From Oceanobacillus_B kapialis (GTDB lineage: Bacteria > Bacillota > Bacilli > Bacillales > Amphibacillaceae), in assembly GCF_042685265.1 (NCBI RefSeq), contig NZ_JBHUMX010000035.1: a stretch of 64,000 bases of DNA. One strand, given 5' to 3'. Each line of letters starts with the position of its first letter. Positions within the stretch are counted from its first letter, which is position 1. The notes below the pieces were generated by a model. It had not been told where the DNA came from and made no database searches. It worked only from the letters and a program-made list of their open reading frames with translations. The position numbers were made by a program, and so were the translations under genes. This document shows, piece by piece, positions 53,884-59,533 of this stretch.

Positions 53884-54375
53884 TTAGTAACGTCTTTTCT
53901 GTTTTATCCTATTAAAAAATGCTATACCAACTACAGCTAATAGGGCGCCAAAGCTATCTAGTAACACATCGCCAGCATATGGGGTTCTATTTGGGGTGAA
54001 TCCCTGATGAACTTCATCCGAGATGGCATATATTACTGTAAGTATTAAAGAAAGTATCATAGTTTTGTTACGCACGAGTAATCCCGATTTTCGTAATGCT
54101 ATATAAAAAAATGAACAGAGTACGAGAAAAACCGTTACATGCGCACCCTTACGGATAAAAAATTCAAGAAAACCAGCAACGCCTAATTGCTCGACACTCA
54201 CGTTACTATTGTGGTAGGAAAAAGATATCCAGCTTAAATAGGGTTCTAGAAAATCCACGTTAAAAAGATTGCTTAGAAGTGGTCTCACATCCTGATCCTC
54301 ATATGGCTGATGTGACGAATAAAAAATTACCCCCATCCAGCATATGGGCAAAAGCCAGTATAGGTGTTTGTTCAT
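53884..54375 (-). CDS. VanZ-family membrane protein
   Basis: 163-aa protein with about four membrane segments: WLLPICWMGVIFYSSHQPY at the N terminus, FIRKGAHVTVFLVLCSFFYI, ILTVIYAISDEVHQGFTPNR and a final GDVLLDSFGALLAVVGIAFF. These match the VanZ-like fold (DE-H-Q-F-pR motif). VanZ gives teicoplanin tolerance in enterococci; chromosomal homologues are of unknown role. GAGGAG precedes the ATG. Confidence 0.88.
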   Translation of the reverse strand: MNKHLYWLLPICWMGVIFYSSHQPYEDQDVRPLLSNLFNVDFLEPYLSWISFSYHNSNVSVEQLGVAGFLEFFIRKGAHVTVFLVLCSFFYIALRKSGLLVRNKTMILSLILTVIYAISDEVHQGFTPNRTPYAGDVLLDSFGALLAVVGIAFFNRIKQKRRY

Positions 54376-54521
54376 ATCATTTCTCCTCGTGCAGACATGC
54401 CAAAACTTGTCTAGAAAGCAGCGTACTTCATTTTAAATATTGTCTACCTACTTGCAAGGAATTAAGAAGTTCCATCTATTAAAATAACCTTCCTTACGCC
54501 AAACTGCAAGAACAAAAGTCA

Positions 54522-54560
54522 AAATAAAAAACCGTGCATCGCTGCAACGGCTCTTCGGTT
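54522..54560 (-). terminator. Terminator of sinIR
   Basis: AACCG/CGGTT stem around a large inner loop containing further pairing, then TTTTATTTT on the minus strand, 3 nt after the sinR stop. Confidence 0.75.
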
Positions 54561-54563
54561 AGG

Positions 54564-54893
54564 TTATCTACCATTATTACTTCGCCATCTGTTAAACTCA
54601 AGGTATTCCTTAAATTGTTCCTTTGAAACACCAGACTCCATTGCCTCCTGGACGATTTTCAACCATTCGTCATCTAAATCCTCTGGACCGGTTATATCCT
54701 CTTCCCTTAAAAGATCATTTACGGTCGTTCCCAGAACGGTGCTTATTTTTTCAATAAACTGGATCGATGGATTTGTCTGAAGGTTTCGCTCAATAGAACT
54801 AAGGTATGATTTAGCAACCCCTGCTCTTTCAGCTAATTCAGAGATTGACATCTTTTTTTCTTTACGAAGTTGTTTGATTTTTTCACCGATCAA
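54564..54893 (-). CDS. sinR: SinR, master repressor of biofilm matrix genes
   Basis: XRE-family repressor of matrix operons, 109 aa from a TTG start at 54893 (B. subtilis 111 aa, starting MIGQRIKQ). AGGTG precedes that TTG by 6 nt; an in-frame TTG at 54911 would add six residues. Helix-turn-helix ELAERAGVAKSYLSSIERNL is almost identical to B. subtilis, followed by TNPSIQFIEKIS. C-terminal SinI-binding helices EDLDDEWLKIVQEAM and GVSKEQFKEYLEFNRW are intact. It lies 71 bp after sinI and has a possible own promoter. Confidence 0.95.
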   Translation of the reverse strand: MIGEKIKQLRKEKKMSISELAERAGVAKSYLSSIERNLQTNPSIQFIEKISTVLGTTVNDLLREEDITGPEDLDDEWLKIVQEAMESGVSKEQFKEYLEFNRWRSNNGR

Positions 54894-54916
54894 GCCCTCA
54901 CCTTCTTTCAAAGCGA

Positions 54917-54922
54917 ATTATA
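54917..54922 (-). promoter_or_regulatory. Possible internal sinR promoter -10
   Basis: TATAAT on the minus strand between sinI and sinR. GTTCTAT, close to the SinR half site GTTCTYT, lies about 20 bp upstream on the plus strand. B. subtilis sinR also has its own promoter. Confidence 0.45.
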
Positions 54923-54964
54923 ACATAAAGTGGGTGAGGAGTTCTATATAAAGTACAATTAAAT

Positions 54965-55099
54965 TCAAGCATTATGTATAGATTCCGACTGCTGTAGGAA
55001 TTGACGTATTTCCTCTGGTGTCATCCCTAGATGCTTTGCCCTTTTAATTAACTCAACCCATTCACGATCTAAAGAAACCTGCTCCACTATTTTTTCCAT
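54965..55099 (-). CDS. sinI: SinI, SinR antagonist
   Basis: 44-aa antirepressor that binds SinR. LDREWVELIKRAKHLGMTPE followed by EIRQFL aligns directly with B. subtilis SinI LDQEWVELMVEAKEANISPE and EIRKYL. The ATG at 55099 has GGGGGAT upstream; an in-frame ATG at 55114 has no good site. The gene is immediately upstream of sinR. Its leader carries a c-di-GMP-I-type aptamer ending 23 bp before the start, plus a Spo0A box further up. Confidence 0.93.
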   Translation of the reverse strand: MEKIVEQVSLDREWVELIKRAKHLGMTPEEIRQFLQQSESIHNA

Positions 55100-55122
55100 A
55101 TCCCTATCCCCCATTTTAATTT

Positions 55123-55204
55123 CCAGATAACCCAGCCATCATAGCTTATGCCTTAGATCTGTGGTTTTGCGTCCCCAGCTTTCGATGAGTATGCCTTTTT
55201 CTGG
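55123..55204 (-). ncRNA. c-di-GMP-I (GEMM) riboswitch aptamer in the sinI leader
   Basis: Minus-strand leader with the conserved GEMM-I elements in order: CCAGA (5' P1), AAAGGCATAC, a stem capped by GAAA, GGGGACGCAAA, CCACAGATCTAAGG, then ATGATGGCTGGGTT and ATCTGG (3' P1). GGACGCAAA, TCTAAGG and GCTGGGTT are the most diagnostic pieces. One inner stem is weakened (GGC opposite ACC rather than GCC), and a T-C mismatch lies beside the GAAA loop. It is followed directly by the sinI ribosome site. Confidence 0.85.
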
Positions 55205-55247
55205 AGGAATTTTCTCGTTCTGCTATTAATTAGAACTGCCTAGTGAT

Positions 55248-55258
55248 ATGATACTATA
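55248..55258 (-). promoter_or_regulatory. Possible -10 of sinI promoter
   Basis: Minus strand TATAGT and the adjacent TATCAT, 44-54 bp before the aptamer's 5' end. No good -35, as expected if an activator is needed. Confidence 0.35.
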
Positions 55259-55338
55259 ATTCTGCGACTATTTGCGTAGGTTCTTTTGTCTTATTTCAAC
55301 TAGTTTTGTAGGTTCAAGAATTTACTTAACACCGGTTT

Positions 55339-55345
55339 TGTCGAA
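55339..55345 (+). promoter_or_regulatory. Spo0A box upstream of sinI
   Basis: TTTTGTCGAAG contains the exact 0A-box core TGTCGAA and lies about 85 bp upstream of the putative sinI -10. Spo0A~P activates sinI in B. subtilis. Confidence 0.5.
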
Positions 55346-55360
55346 GGATATGGAAACTAA

Positions 55361-56017
55361 CTAAATACGCTGACTTTTTAGTGACTGTACCTTTTTAATG
55401 CAGAGGATAACACCACCAACTGATAATAAAATTGTTCCGATAAGGAAAAGGGTAAATATACTTGTTGCTGTATCAGGTAATATTGCCCCGTTTCCATAGC
55501 CATTACCTACATTGCTGCCTACACTTATAACATCCTGCTGATCTTCTTCCCCTTCTGCTGTTACCGTTAGCACAAATTCCGCCGCTAGTCCTTGAAACTC
55601 GTTACCTAAGTGCTCTGGAAAATAAACTGTCATGTCCAGGACTTCTTGTTCGCCTGCTGCAAGGTTACTGGCTGGAAGGTTAAAGCTGGGTAGGTTCCCG
55701 CTATATAGCTCTTTATTTCCGTCCATTACCTTAATGATTAATGCATCAAATAGCTTTGTATCCTCAATCGTATTCTGAAGTTCTACCGCATAGGTAAAGT
55801 CCTGTCGGCCATTATTTAATATAGTAAGACTCCTTGGCGCCCAATCACCTGGTTTCATATTAGGAACCTGAAAGAGATAATTATTTGGCGATAGTTGAAT
55901 ATCTATCTCCTGTTGCTCGTCGTTAGCCGTATTAGCATTAGCAGCTGAAACAAAACTCCATGGAACGAAAGCACATAGTAGTATAATGAGACTTGAAATT
56001 AAGAACCGTTTTCGCAT
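55361..56017 (-). CDS. TasA-like secreted protein with LPDTA sortase signal
   Basis: 218-aa protein: Sec signal peptide (residues 1-28, SAANA), a TasA-like block near residues 53-69 (NMKPGDW, RSLTI, NNG), a beta-rich body, then LPDTA (180-184), a hydrophobic stretch and a basic tail (KKVQSLKSQR). The end is a cell-wall sorting signal of the LPDTA/LPDTS kind used by class D sortases. Its signal peptide is not of the SipW type. Start at ATG 56017, 8 nt after GGGGGG; a GTG at 56026 is inside that site. Fourth gene of the tasA-tapA-sipW unit. Confidence 0.85.
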   Translation of the reverse strand: MRKRFLISSLIILLCAFVPWSFVSAANANTANDEQQEIDIQLSPNNYLFQVPNMKPGDWAPRSLTILNNGRQDFTYAVELQNTIEDTKLFDALIIKVMDGNKELYSGNLPSFNLPASNLAAGEQEVLDMTVYFPEHLGNEFQGLAAEFVLTVTAEGEEDQQDVISVGSNVGNGYGNGAILPDTATSIFTLFLIGTILLSVGGVILCIKKVQSLKSQRI

Positions 56018-56052
56018 GGAATCCACCCCCCTTTAATTGGCATTGCCATCTA

Positions 56053-56643
56053 TTAAGAAGAAAGTGACTGTCCTTCTTCCAGATTCTTGGTTTCTTTTTT
56101 ATTCTGTTTTTCAATTTCACCGAGTGTTCGCCAAATCGTAAGGCCTGAGTAGCAAAGCAACAAGATCCCTGGGATAAGCAGCAAAAATGCGCCATTTTGG
56201 GATTGTGCAAAATTAACCAAGTAACCGATGTAAGGAATGGTGAAACCCGTATATTCTGCTACAACATTTTGCGATAAAACAGGTTCTAAGTCTTCCGCGT
56301 TGTTGTTATCCCCTTTAGTGCGATACATCACTTGATCTCCACTCGTTACAACTTCCGTGATGCGGTGGGTAATCAGTTTTTCTTCCTGGTCCATAAATGT
56401 AATGACATCTCCATCCGTGAACCTTGTCATATCTCCACCAGGTTTTACAGCGATTAAAGAGCCTGTTTGGATTCCTGGTTCCATGGATCCAGATAGTACC
56501 GTTTTTAGCTGGTAACCTGCAATTTCAGGTTCTCCACCTGAAGCTTTAGAGGAAACAACGACGACTGCCATGGCAATTAATACAGCAAACAAGAGATACG
56601 TCGTCAGACGGCTAACCCATTTTCTTACTAGCTTAAATGACAT
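56053..56643 (-). CDS. sipW: SipW, ER-type signal peptidase I
   Basis: 196-aa membrane signal peptidase that processes TasA and TapA. One N-terminal and one C-terminal membrane helix. The catalytic dyad is Ser53 in VLSGSMEPG and His92 in LITHRI, giving the eukaryotic-like Ser-His pattern of SipW rather than Ser-Lys. ATG is 1 bp after the tapA stop, with GGAG upstream. Basic, acidic C terminus. Confidence 0.94.
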   Translation of the reverse strand: MSFKLVRKWVSRLTTYLLFAVLIAMAVVVVSSKASGGEPEIAGYQLKTVLSGSMEPGIQTGSLIAVKPGGDMTRFTDGDVITFMDQEEKLITHRITEVVTSGDQVMYRTKGDNNNAEDLEPVLSQNVVAEYTGFTIPYIGYLVNFAQSQNGAFLLLIPGILLLCYSGLTIWRTLGEIEKQNKKETKNLEEGQSLSS

Positions 56644-56644
56644 T

Positions 56645-57526
56645 TTATTCTCCCTCTTCCTCTTTTAAATCTTTTGGCTGATCATCAGCACTTTCTTCTT
56701 TTCCATTACTTTGTTGCTCTTGCTTGGTTTGTACGTTGGCTTTTTCCTGCTCCTCAGATGATTCTTCTTCCGTTGCTTTTTGCTCTGTAGCTTCCTGCTT
56801 TTCTGTTTCCGTTTCGCTTTTCTCTTCAGTAGGTGGCTCTTCTTTATTTTCCTTTTCAGGTTGTTGTTCTTTTTGATTGTCTTCTTTCTTCTTAGTAGCT
56901 TCTTCCTTCTTAGTAGCTTCTTCCTGTTCAGAATTTGTATTAGAAGGAGGAGTTTCTTTCTTCTCCTCTACTTTTTCTTTTTCCAGTTTTTCTTTTACTT
57001 GCTTTTCCTTACAGTCGAGCTTTACTTTCTTGCTCCAAATCTCCTGTTTGCCCTCTGTTTCTTCTCCATATAATGGATGCTGATAGGTTTTAAAAATGTA
57101 AAAACCTTCCTGCTCTACGGTGTGAGTTAATGTAACCTTCTCCCCTTTTTCTAGAAGCGAAATTTCTCCACTACCTACTTTTTCTCCTGACTTTTTTGGG
57201 TTGCCTTTTTCAGAAAAGAATACTTCATAGATAGTTGGCTCCGTCATCGAATTTCCATTGTTTTTCAGTTCGACAGTTAAAACTGCACCGGGGCAAGAGT
57301 CTTTCCCTATTTTCGGTTTGCCTATAAAAGCCAACTCACTGCCATCCCACCATGTTCCTGCTTGAATAGTCTGCTCGTTTTCTTGTTTGGATACGAAATA
57401 GGCTCCTGTTCCGGAAGCGAGGTATCCGAGTGTAAAGATAGAAATATAACAAATCGCTGCAACCTTCCATAACGTCACAAATTGCTTGTATCTTCTAAAT
57501 TTCCGCAACCGGCTCATTCGCAACAT
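56645..57526 (-). CDS. tapA: TapA-like fibre assembly protein
   Basis: 293-aa protein resembling TapA: N-terminal basic region, SipW-type signal (YLASGTGAYFVSKQ, then AGTWWDGSEL), a beta domain with two cysteines (DSCPGA and LDCKEK), and a long low-complexity tail rich in Glu, Lys and Gln from about residue 180. B. subtilis TapA (253 aa) has the same order with a shorter tail. The ATG at 57526 has GGAGG 5 nt upstream; an in-frame ATG at 57538 overlaps that site. Between tasA and sipW; in B. subtilis tapA is first. Confidence 0.85.
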   Translation of the reverse strand: MLRMSRLRKFRRYKQFVTLWKVAAICYISIFTLGYLASGTGAYFVSKQENEQTIQAGTWWDGSELAFIGKPKIGKDSCPGAVLTVELKNNGNSMTEPTIYEVFFSEKGNPKKSGEKVGSGEISLLEKGEKVTLTHTVEQEGFYIFKTYQHPLYGEETEGKQEIWSKKVKLDCKEKQVKEKLEKEKVEEKKETPPSNTNSEQEEATKKEEATKKKEDNQKEQQPEKENKEEPPTEEKSETETEKQEATEQKATEEESSEEQEKANVQTKQEQQSNGKEESADDQPKDLKEEEGE

Positions 57527-57557
57527 ATTTCCCTCCATTCAACATTTCAACATGATG

Positions 57558-57607
57558 GATTGCTTTCGTAAATGTAGCGGTCTCCTGCTGCACTTACGAA
57601 AGCAATC
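57558..57607 (-). repeat. 21-bp inverted repeat between tasA and tapA
   Basis: GATTGCTTTCGTAA on one side and TTACGAAAGCAATC on the other extend to about 21 pairs with two G-U pairs and an 8-nt loop. Lies 32 bp upstream of the tapA start; likely an mRNA-stabilising or processing hairpin. Confidence 0.75.
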
Positions 57608-57629
57608 TCTTTTCTTAATTATGTATGGA

Positions 57630-57655
57630 AGAAAGGCGGGGATTCCCGCCTTTCT
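57630..57655 (-). terminator. GC-rich hairpin just after tasA
   Basis: AGAAAGGCGGG/CCCGCCTTTCT with a 4-nt loop, 8 nt after the tasA stop, then TTCCATACA. The T-run is weak, so partial termination rather than a full stop. Confidence 0.6.
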
Positions 57656-57662
57656 AACTGAT

Positions 57663-58277
57663 TTATTTTTCTTCGCCTTCTCCTTGGTATCCAGTGAAGT
57701 CCCATTTAAGCTCAAGAGAATCTCCTTGGAAAATGTTTTGATCTTCGCCATTATCAACGAATTCGAATTGAACATGTAATTCATCAGAATCGCCTGGTTG
57801 TAGGCCACCACGTTCTTCTAAGAAAGGAACAAAGATTTCATTAGCCACTGCGTCTGGGGACATACTCTGCAATTCTGCAAGCGTCGTATAGTAGACAACA
57901 TTGTCTGGAGACCATGGTCCTAAAAACGCTTTGTCTTCATTCCATAAGAAGTTAACACGGATATGTTCACCAAAATCTGCATCCCCGTTGTCGCCCGCTG
58001 CATCTGTAACGTCATAGGAAGTTTCAAGCAATACTTCAGCAATTTCTAGTGATCCACCATTTCCAAGAGTGAACGAACGGTTCATCCAATCCCCAGGCTT
58101 AATGTTTTCCACATCAATAACTGTAGTTGGATTAGCATTAAGATCTAATGTACCTGCAGCAAACGTTCCATTTGTTTCTGCTGTATCACTAAAATAAGCA
58201 AATGTTCCTCCACCAACTAATGAAATACCAAGTGCTGCTGTTGCAATACCTAAACCTAATTTTTTCTTCATGCTCAT
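57663..58277 (-). CDS. tasA: TasA/CalY-family matrix fibre protein
   Basis: 204-aa secreted major matrix protein. SipW-type signal GLGIATAALGISLVGGGTFA followed by YFSDTAE, and the TasA core VENIKPGDWMNRSFTLGNGG at residues 56-75. Body is acidic, typical of CalY/TasA. AGGAGG precedes the ATG by 8 nt. It is first in the operon, preceded by a leader of about 190 nt from the predicted promoter. Confidence 0.93.
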   Translation of the reverse strand: MSMKKKLGLGIATAALGISLVGGGTFAYFSDTAETNGTFAAGTLDLNANPTTVIDVENIKPGDWMNRSFTLGNGGSLEIAEVLLETSYDVTDAAGDNGDADFGEHIRVNFLWNEDKAFLGPWSPDNVVYYTTLAELQSMSPDAVANEIFVPFLEERGGLQPGDSDELHVQFEFVDNGEDQNIFQGDSLELKWDFTGYQGEGEEK

Positions 58278-58430
58278 AATAAATTCCTCCTCTTATTTTT
58301 TACATATAGTGAGATACGTTCCGCTGCTGATCTCTGAAGAATTACATGTTCACTACCTTGATAAGCGTAAGGCCACTGCTTCCATCCTCTTCATATACAG
58401 CGAGCATCCCCCTTCCTATGTATACTTATC

Positions 58431-58437
58431 GTTCTTT
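58431..58437 (+). promoter_or_regulatory. SinR-type half site in the tasA leader
   Basis: GTTCTTT, an exact match to the B. subtilis SinR half-site consensus GTTCTYT, inside the predicted tasA leader. Confidence 0.4.
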
Positions 58438-58458
58438 TTATCTACATTTTTGTTTTAT

Positions 58459-58468
58459 ATAACGAACG
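58459..58468. promoter_or_regulatory. ATAACGAACG motif at the tasA start site
   Basis: On the minus strand CGTTCGTTAT begins 9 bp after the tasA -10, over the expected transcription start. Confidence 0.5.
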
Positions 58469-58477
58469 ATTACTTGC

Positions 58478-58506
58478 AGTATAGGTCATTTTTCGTAGTT
58501 TGAAAA
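58478..58506 (-). promoter_or_regulatory. Putative tasA promoter
   Basis: TTTTCA, 17 bp, TATACT on the minus strand, with the operator-like motif 9 bp downstream. Confidence 0.5.
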
Positions 58507-58594
58507 ACTTCATATTCGCTCAATAATTCGATATATAGAACGTTTTGCTTTGTTTTTCTCGTTATATCTTTAAATAACTTACTTTTTTATTTTT

Positions 58595-58627
58595 ATAACG
58601 AACTTTTTGTTCTTAATAAAGTAACTT
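58595..58627. promoter_or_regulatory. SinR-operator-like site between the tasA and sortase promoters
   Basis: ATAACGAAC then TTTTTGTTCTTAA and TAAAGTAACTT. TTTGTTCT and TAAAG match parts of the B. subtilis tapA SinR operator; GAAC-N5-GTTC is a divergent pair. Confidence 0.5.
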
Positions 58628-58655
58628 TTTTTTAATGTTGCATTGTTCCCTGCTC

Positions 58656-58684
58656 TTTAAAAAAGTGGTGGCTTTTTATATACT
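58656..58684 (+). promoter_or_regulatory. Putative sortase gene promoter
   Basis: TTTAAA, 17 bp, TATACT; the start would fall at about 58691. Confidence 0.5.
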
Positions 58685-58692
58685 AGTAATAA

Positions 58693-58702
58693 ATAACGAA
58701 CG
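58693..58702. promoter_or_regulatory. ATAACGAACG motif at the sortase start site
   Basis: Begins 8 bp after the sortase -10 and mirrors the arrangement at tasA. Confidence 0.5.
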
Positions 58703-58717
58703 CAAGGAGAATTGCCT

Positions 58718-59320
58718 ATGAAAAAGCTCTCCCTTTTACTAATAGTTGCCGGACTTGTTTTACTAGGTGTAGGTGGTTACCAGTGGTTCCATACAGCGCA
58801 GGCGCAAAAAAATAGTTTGGCAGAGGCCCAAGCTATGCTGGATGAAGGAGCCAAAGAATCTGACGAAACAGCGAGCGAACAACCAGCAGAAACGACAGAA
58901 AGTTTTTCCCCTGAAATGGGTAATACGGCAGGGATCCTTCATATCCCCCGGCTTGATGCCGAGTTACCGATTGTAGAAGGTACCGATGAAGACGAGCTTG
59001 AAAAAGGTGTAGGACATTACAGAGGAACAGCTTACCCAGGTCAGAACGATCAAATTGTTCTATCTGGGCATCGCGACACGGTGTTTCGCAGCATGGGAGA
59101 GCTAGAGCTTGGTGACCATCTAACCGTAAAAGTTCCTTATGGAAACTTTACATATGAAATAGTGGATACAAAAATTGTAGATGCTGATGATCGTACTGTC
59201 ATTTCCCCTACGGCTCCTGAGGAAGTGTTGACATTAACGACTTGCTACCCTTTTTCTTTTGTTGGCAGTGCGCCAGACCGTTATATTATTACAGCCCTCC
59301 CAGTGGAAGGAGAAAAGTAA
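58718..59320 (+). CDS. Class D sortase
   Basis: 200-aa membrane-anchored transpeptidase. N-terminal hydrophobic anchor (LSLLLIVAGLVLLGVGGY), acidic linker, then the sortase barrel. Catalytic residues are His118 in LSGHRDT, Cys176 in LTLTTCYPF and Arg188 in APDRYI. Class D enzymes such as B. subtilis YhcS attach proteins bearing LPDTA/LPDTS; a protein with LPDTA is encoded by the divergent matrix operon. The ATG at 58718 has AAGGAGA 7 nt upstream; the in-frame TTG at 58712 is less likely. Confidence 0.92.
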   Translation: MKKLSLLLIVAGLVLLGVGGYQWFHTAQAQKNSLAEAQAMLDEGAKESDETASEQPAETTESFSPEMGNTAGILHIPRLDAELPIVEGTDEDELEKGVGHYRGTAYPGQNDQIVLSGHRDTVFRSMGELELGDHLTVKVPYGNFTYEIVDTKIVDADDRTVISPTAPEEVLTLTTCYPFSFVGSAPDRYIITALPVEGEK

Positions 59321-59350
59321 AGTCGCCGGTTATGGACTTTCTATGAAAAT

Positions 59351-59424
59351 TTCCCACTTAGAATCCTTAATTGCTTCCCGCCTTTTTGCTATTGGGGACT
59401 TACTGCCAGTTATGGCGGGATAAA
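59351..59424 (+). repeat. Dispersed intergenic repeat, copy D (degenerate long form)
   Basis: TTCCCACTTAGAATCCTTAA, then CTTACTGCCAGTTATGGCGG, aligns with the middle and right end of copy E. The left TGGCAG arm is lost, so it cannot form the core stem. Confidence 0.65.
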
Positions 59425-59486
59425 GGTCACTTGGATATTCCTTTCCTTGTGGTCTTTTTTATTCCTGAATTGGTTATTAAACGTGT

Positions 59487-59492
59487 TATAAT
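59487..59492 (+). promoter_or_regulatory. -10 of the pbpC promoter
   Basis: TATAAT 42 bp upstream of the pbpC ATG; weak -35. Confidence 0.45.
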
Positions 59493-59533
59493 AGACCTAG
59501 TTTATTAGATAGACATTTTTGGAGGGGGATCCG

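Larger units (their letters stand above)
58278..58717. other. Divergent regulatory region between tasA and the sortase gene
   Basis: 440 bp containing two promoters, three ATAACGAAC motifs and SinR-like half sites. The tasA leader also has a short possible reading frame of 21 codons near 58392-58327, with no convincing ribosome site. Confidence 0.7.

Noticed and set aside
56780..57083. Phe/Leu-rich plus-strand frames opposite tapA
   Set aside because: Antisense of the Glu/Lys-rich tail of tapA.
57539..57811. 90-codon minus-strand frame overlapping the tasA 3' end
   Set aside because: Out of frame with tasA; runs through both intergenic hairpins and lacks a ribosome site.
58270..58503. 77-codon plus-strand frame antisense to the tasA leader
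   Set aside because: No ribosome site and overlaps the tasA promoter and leader.
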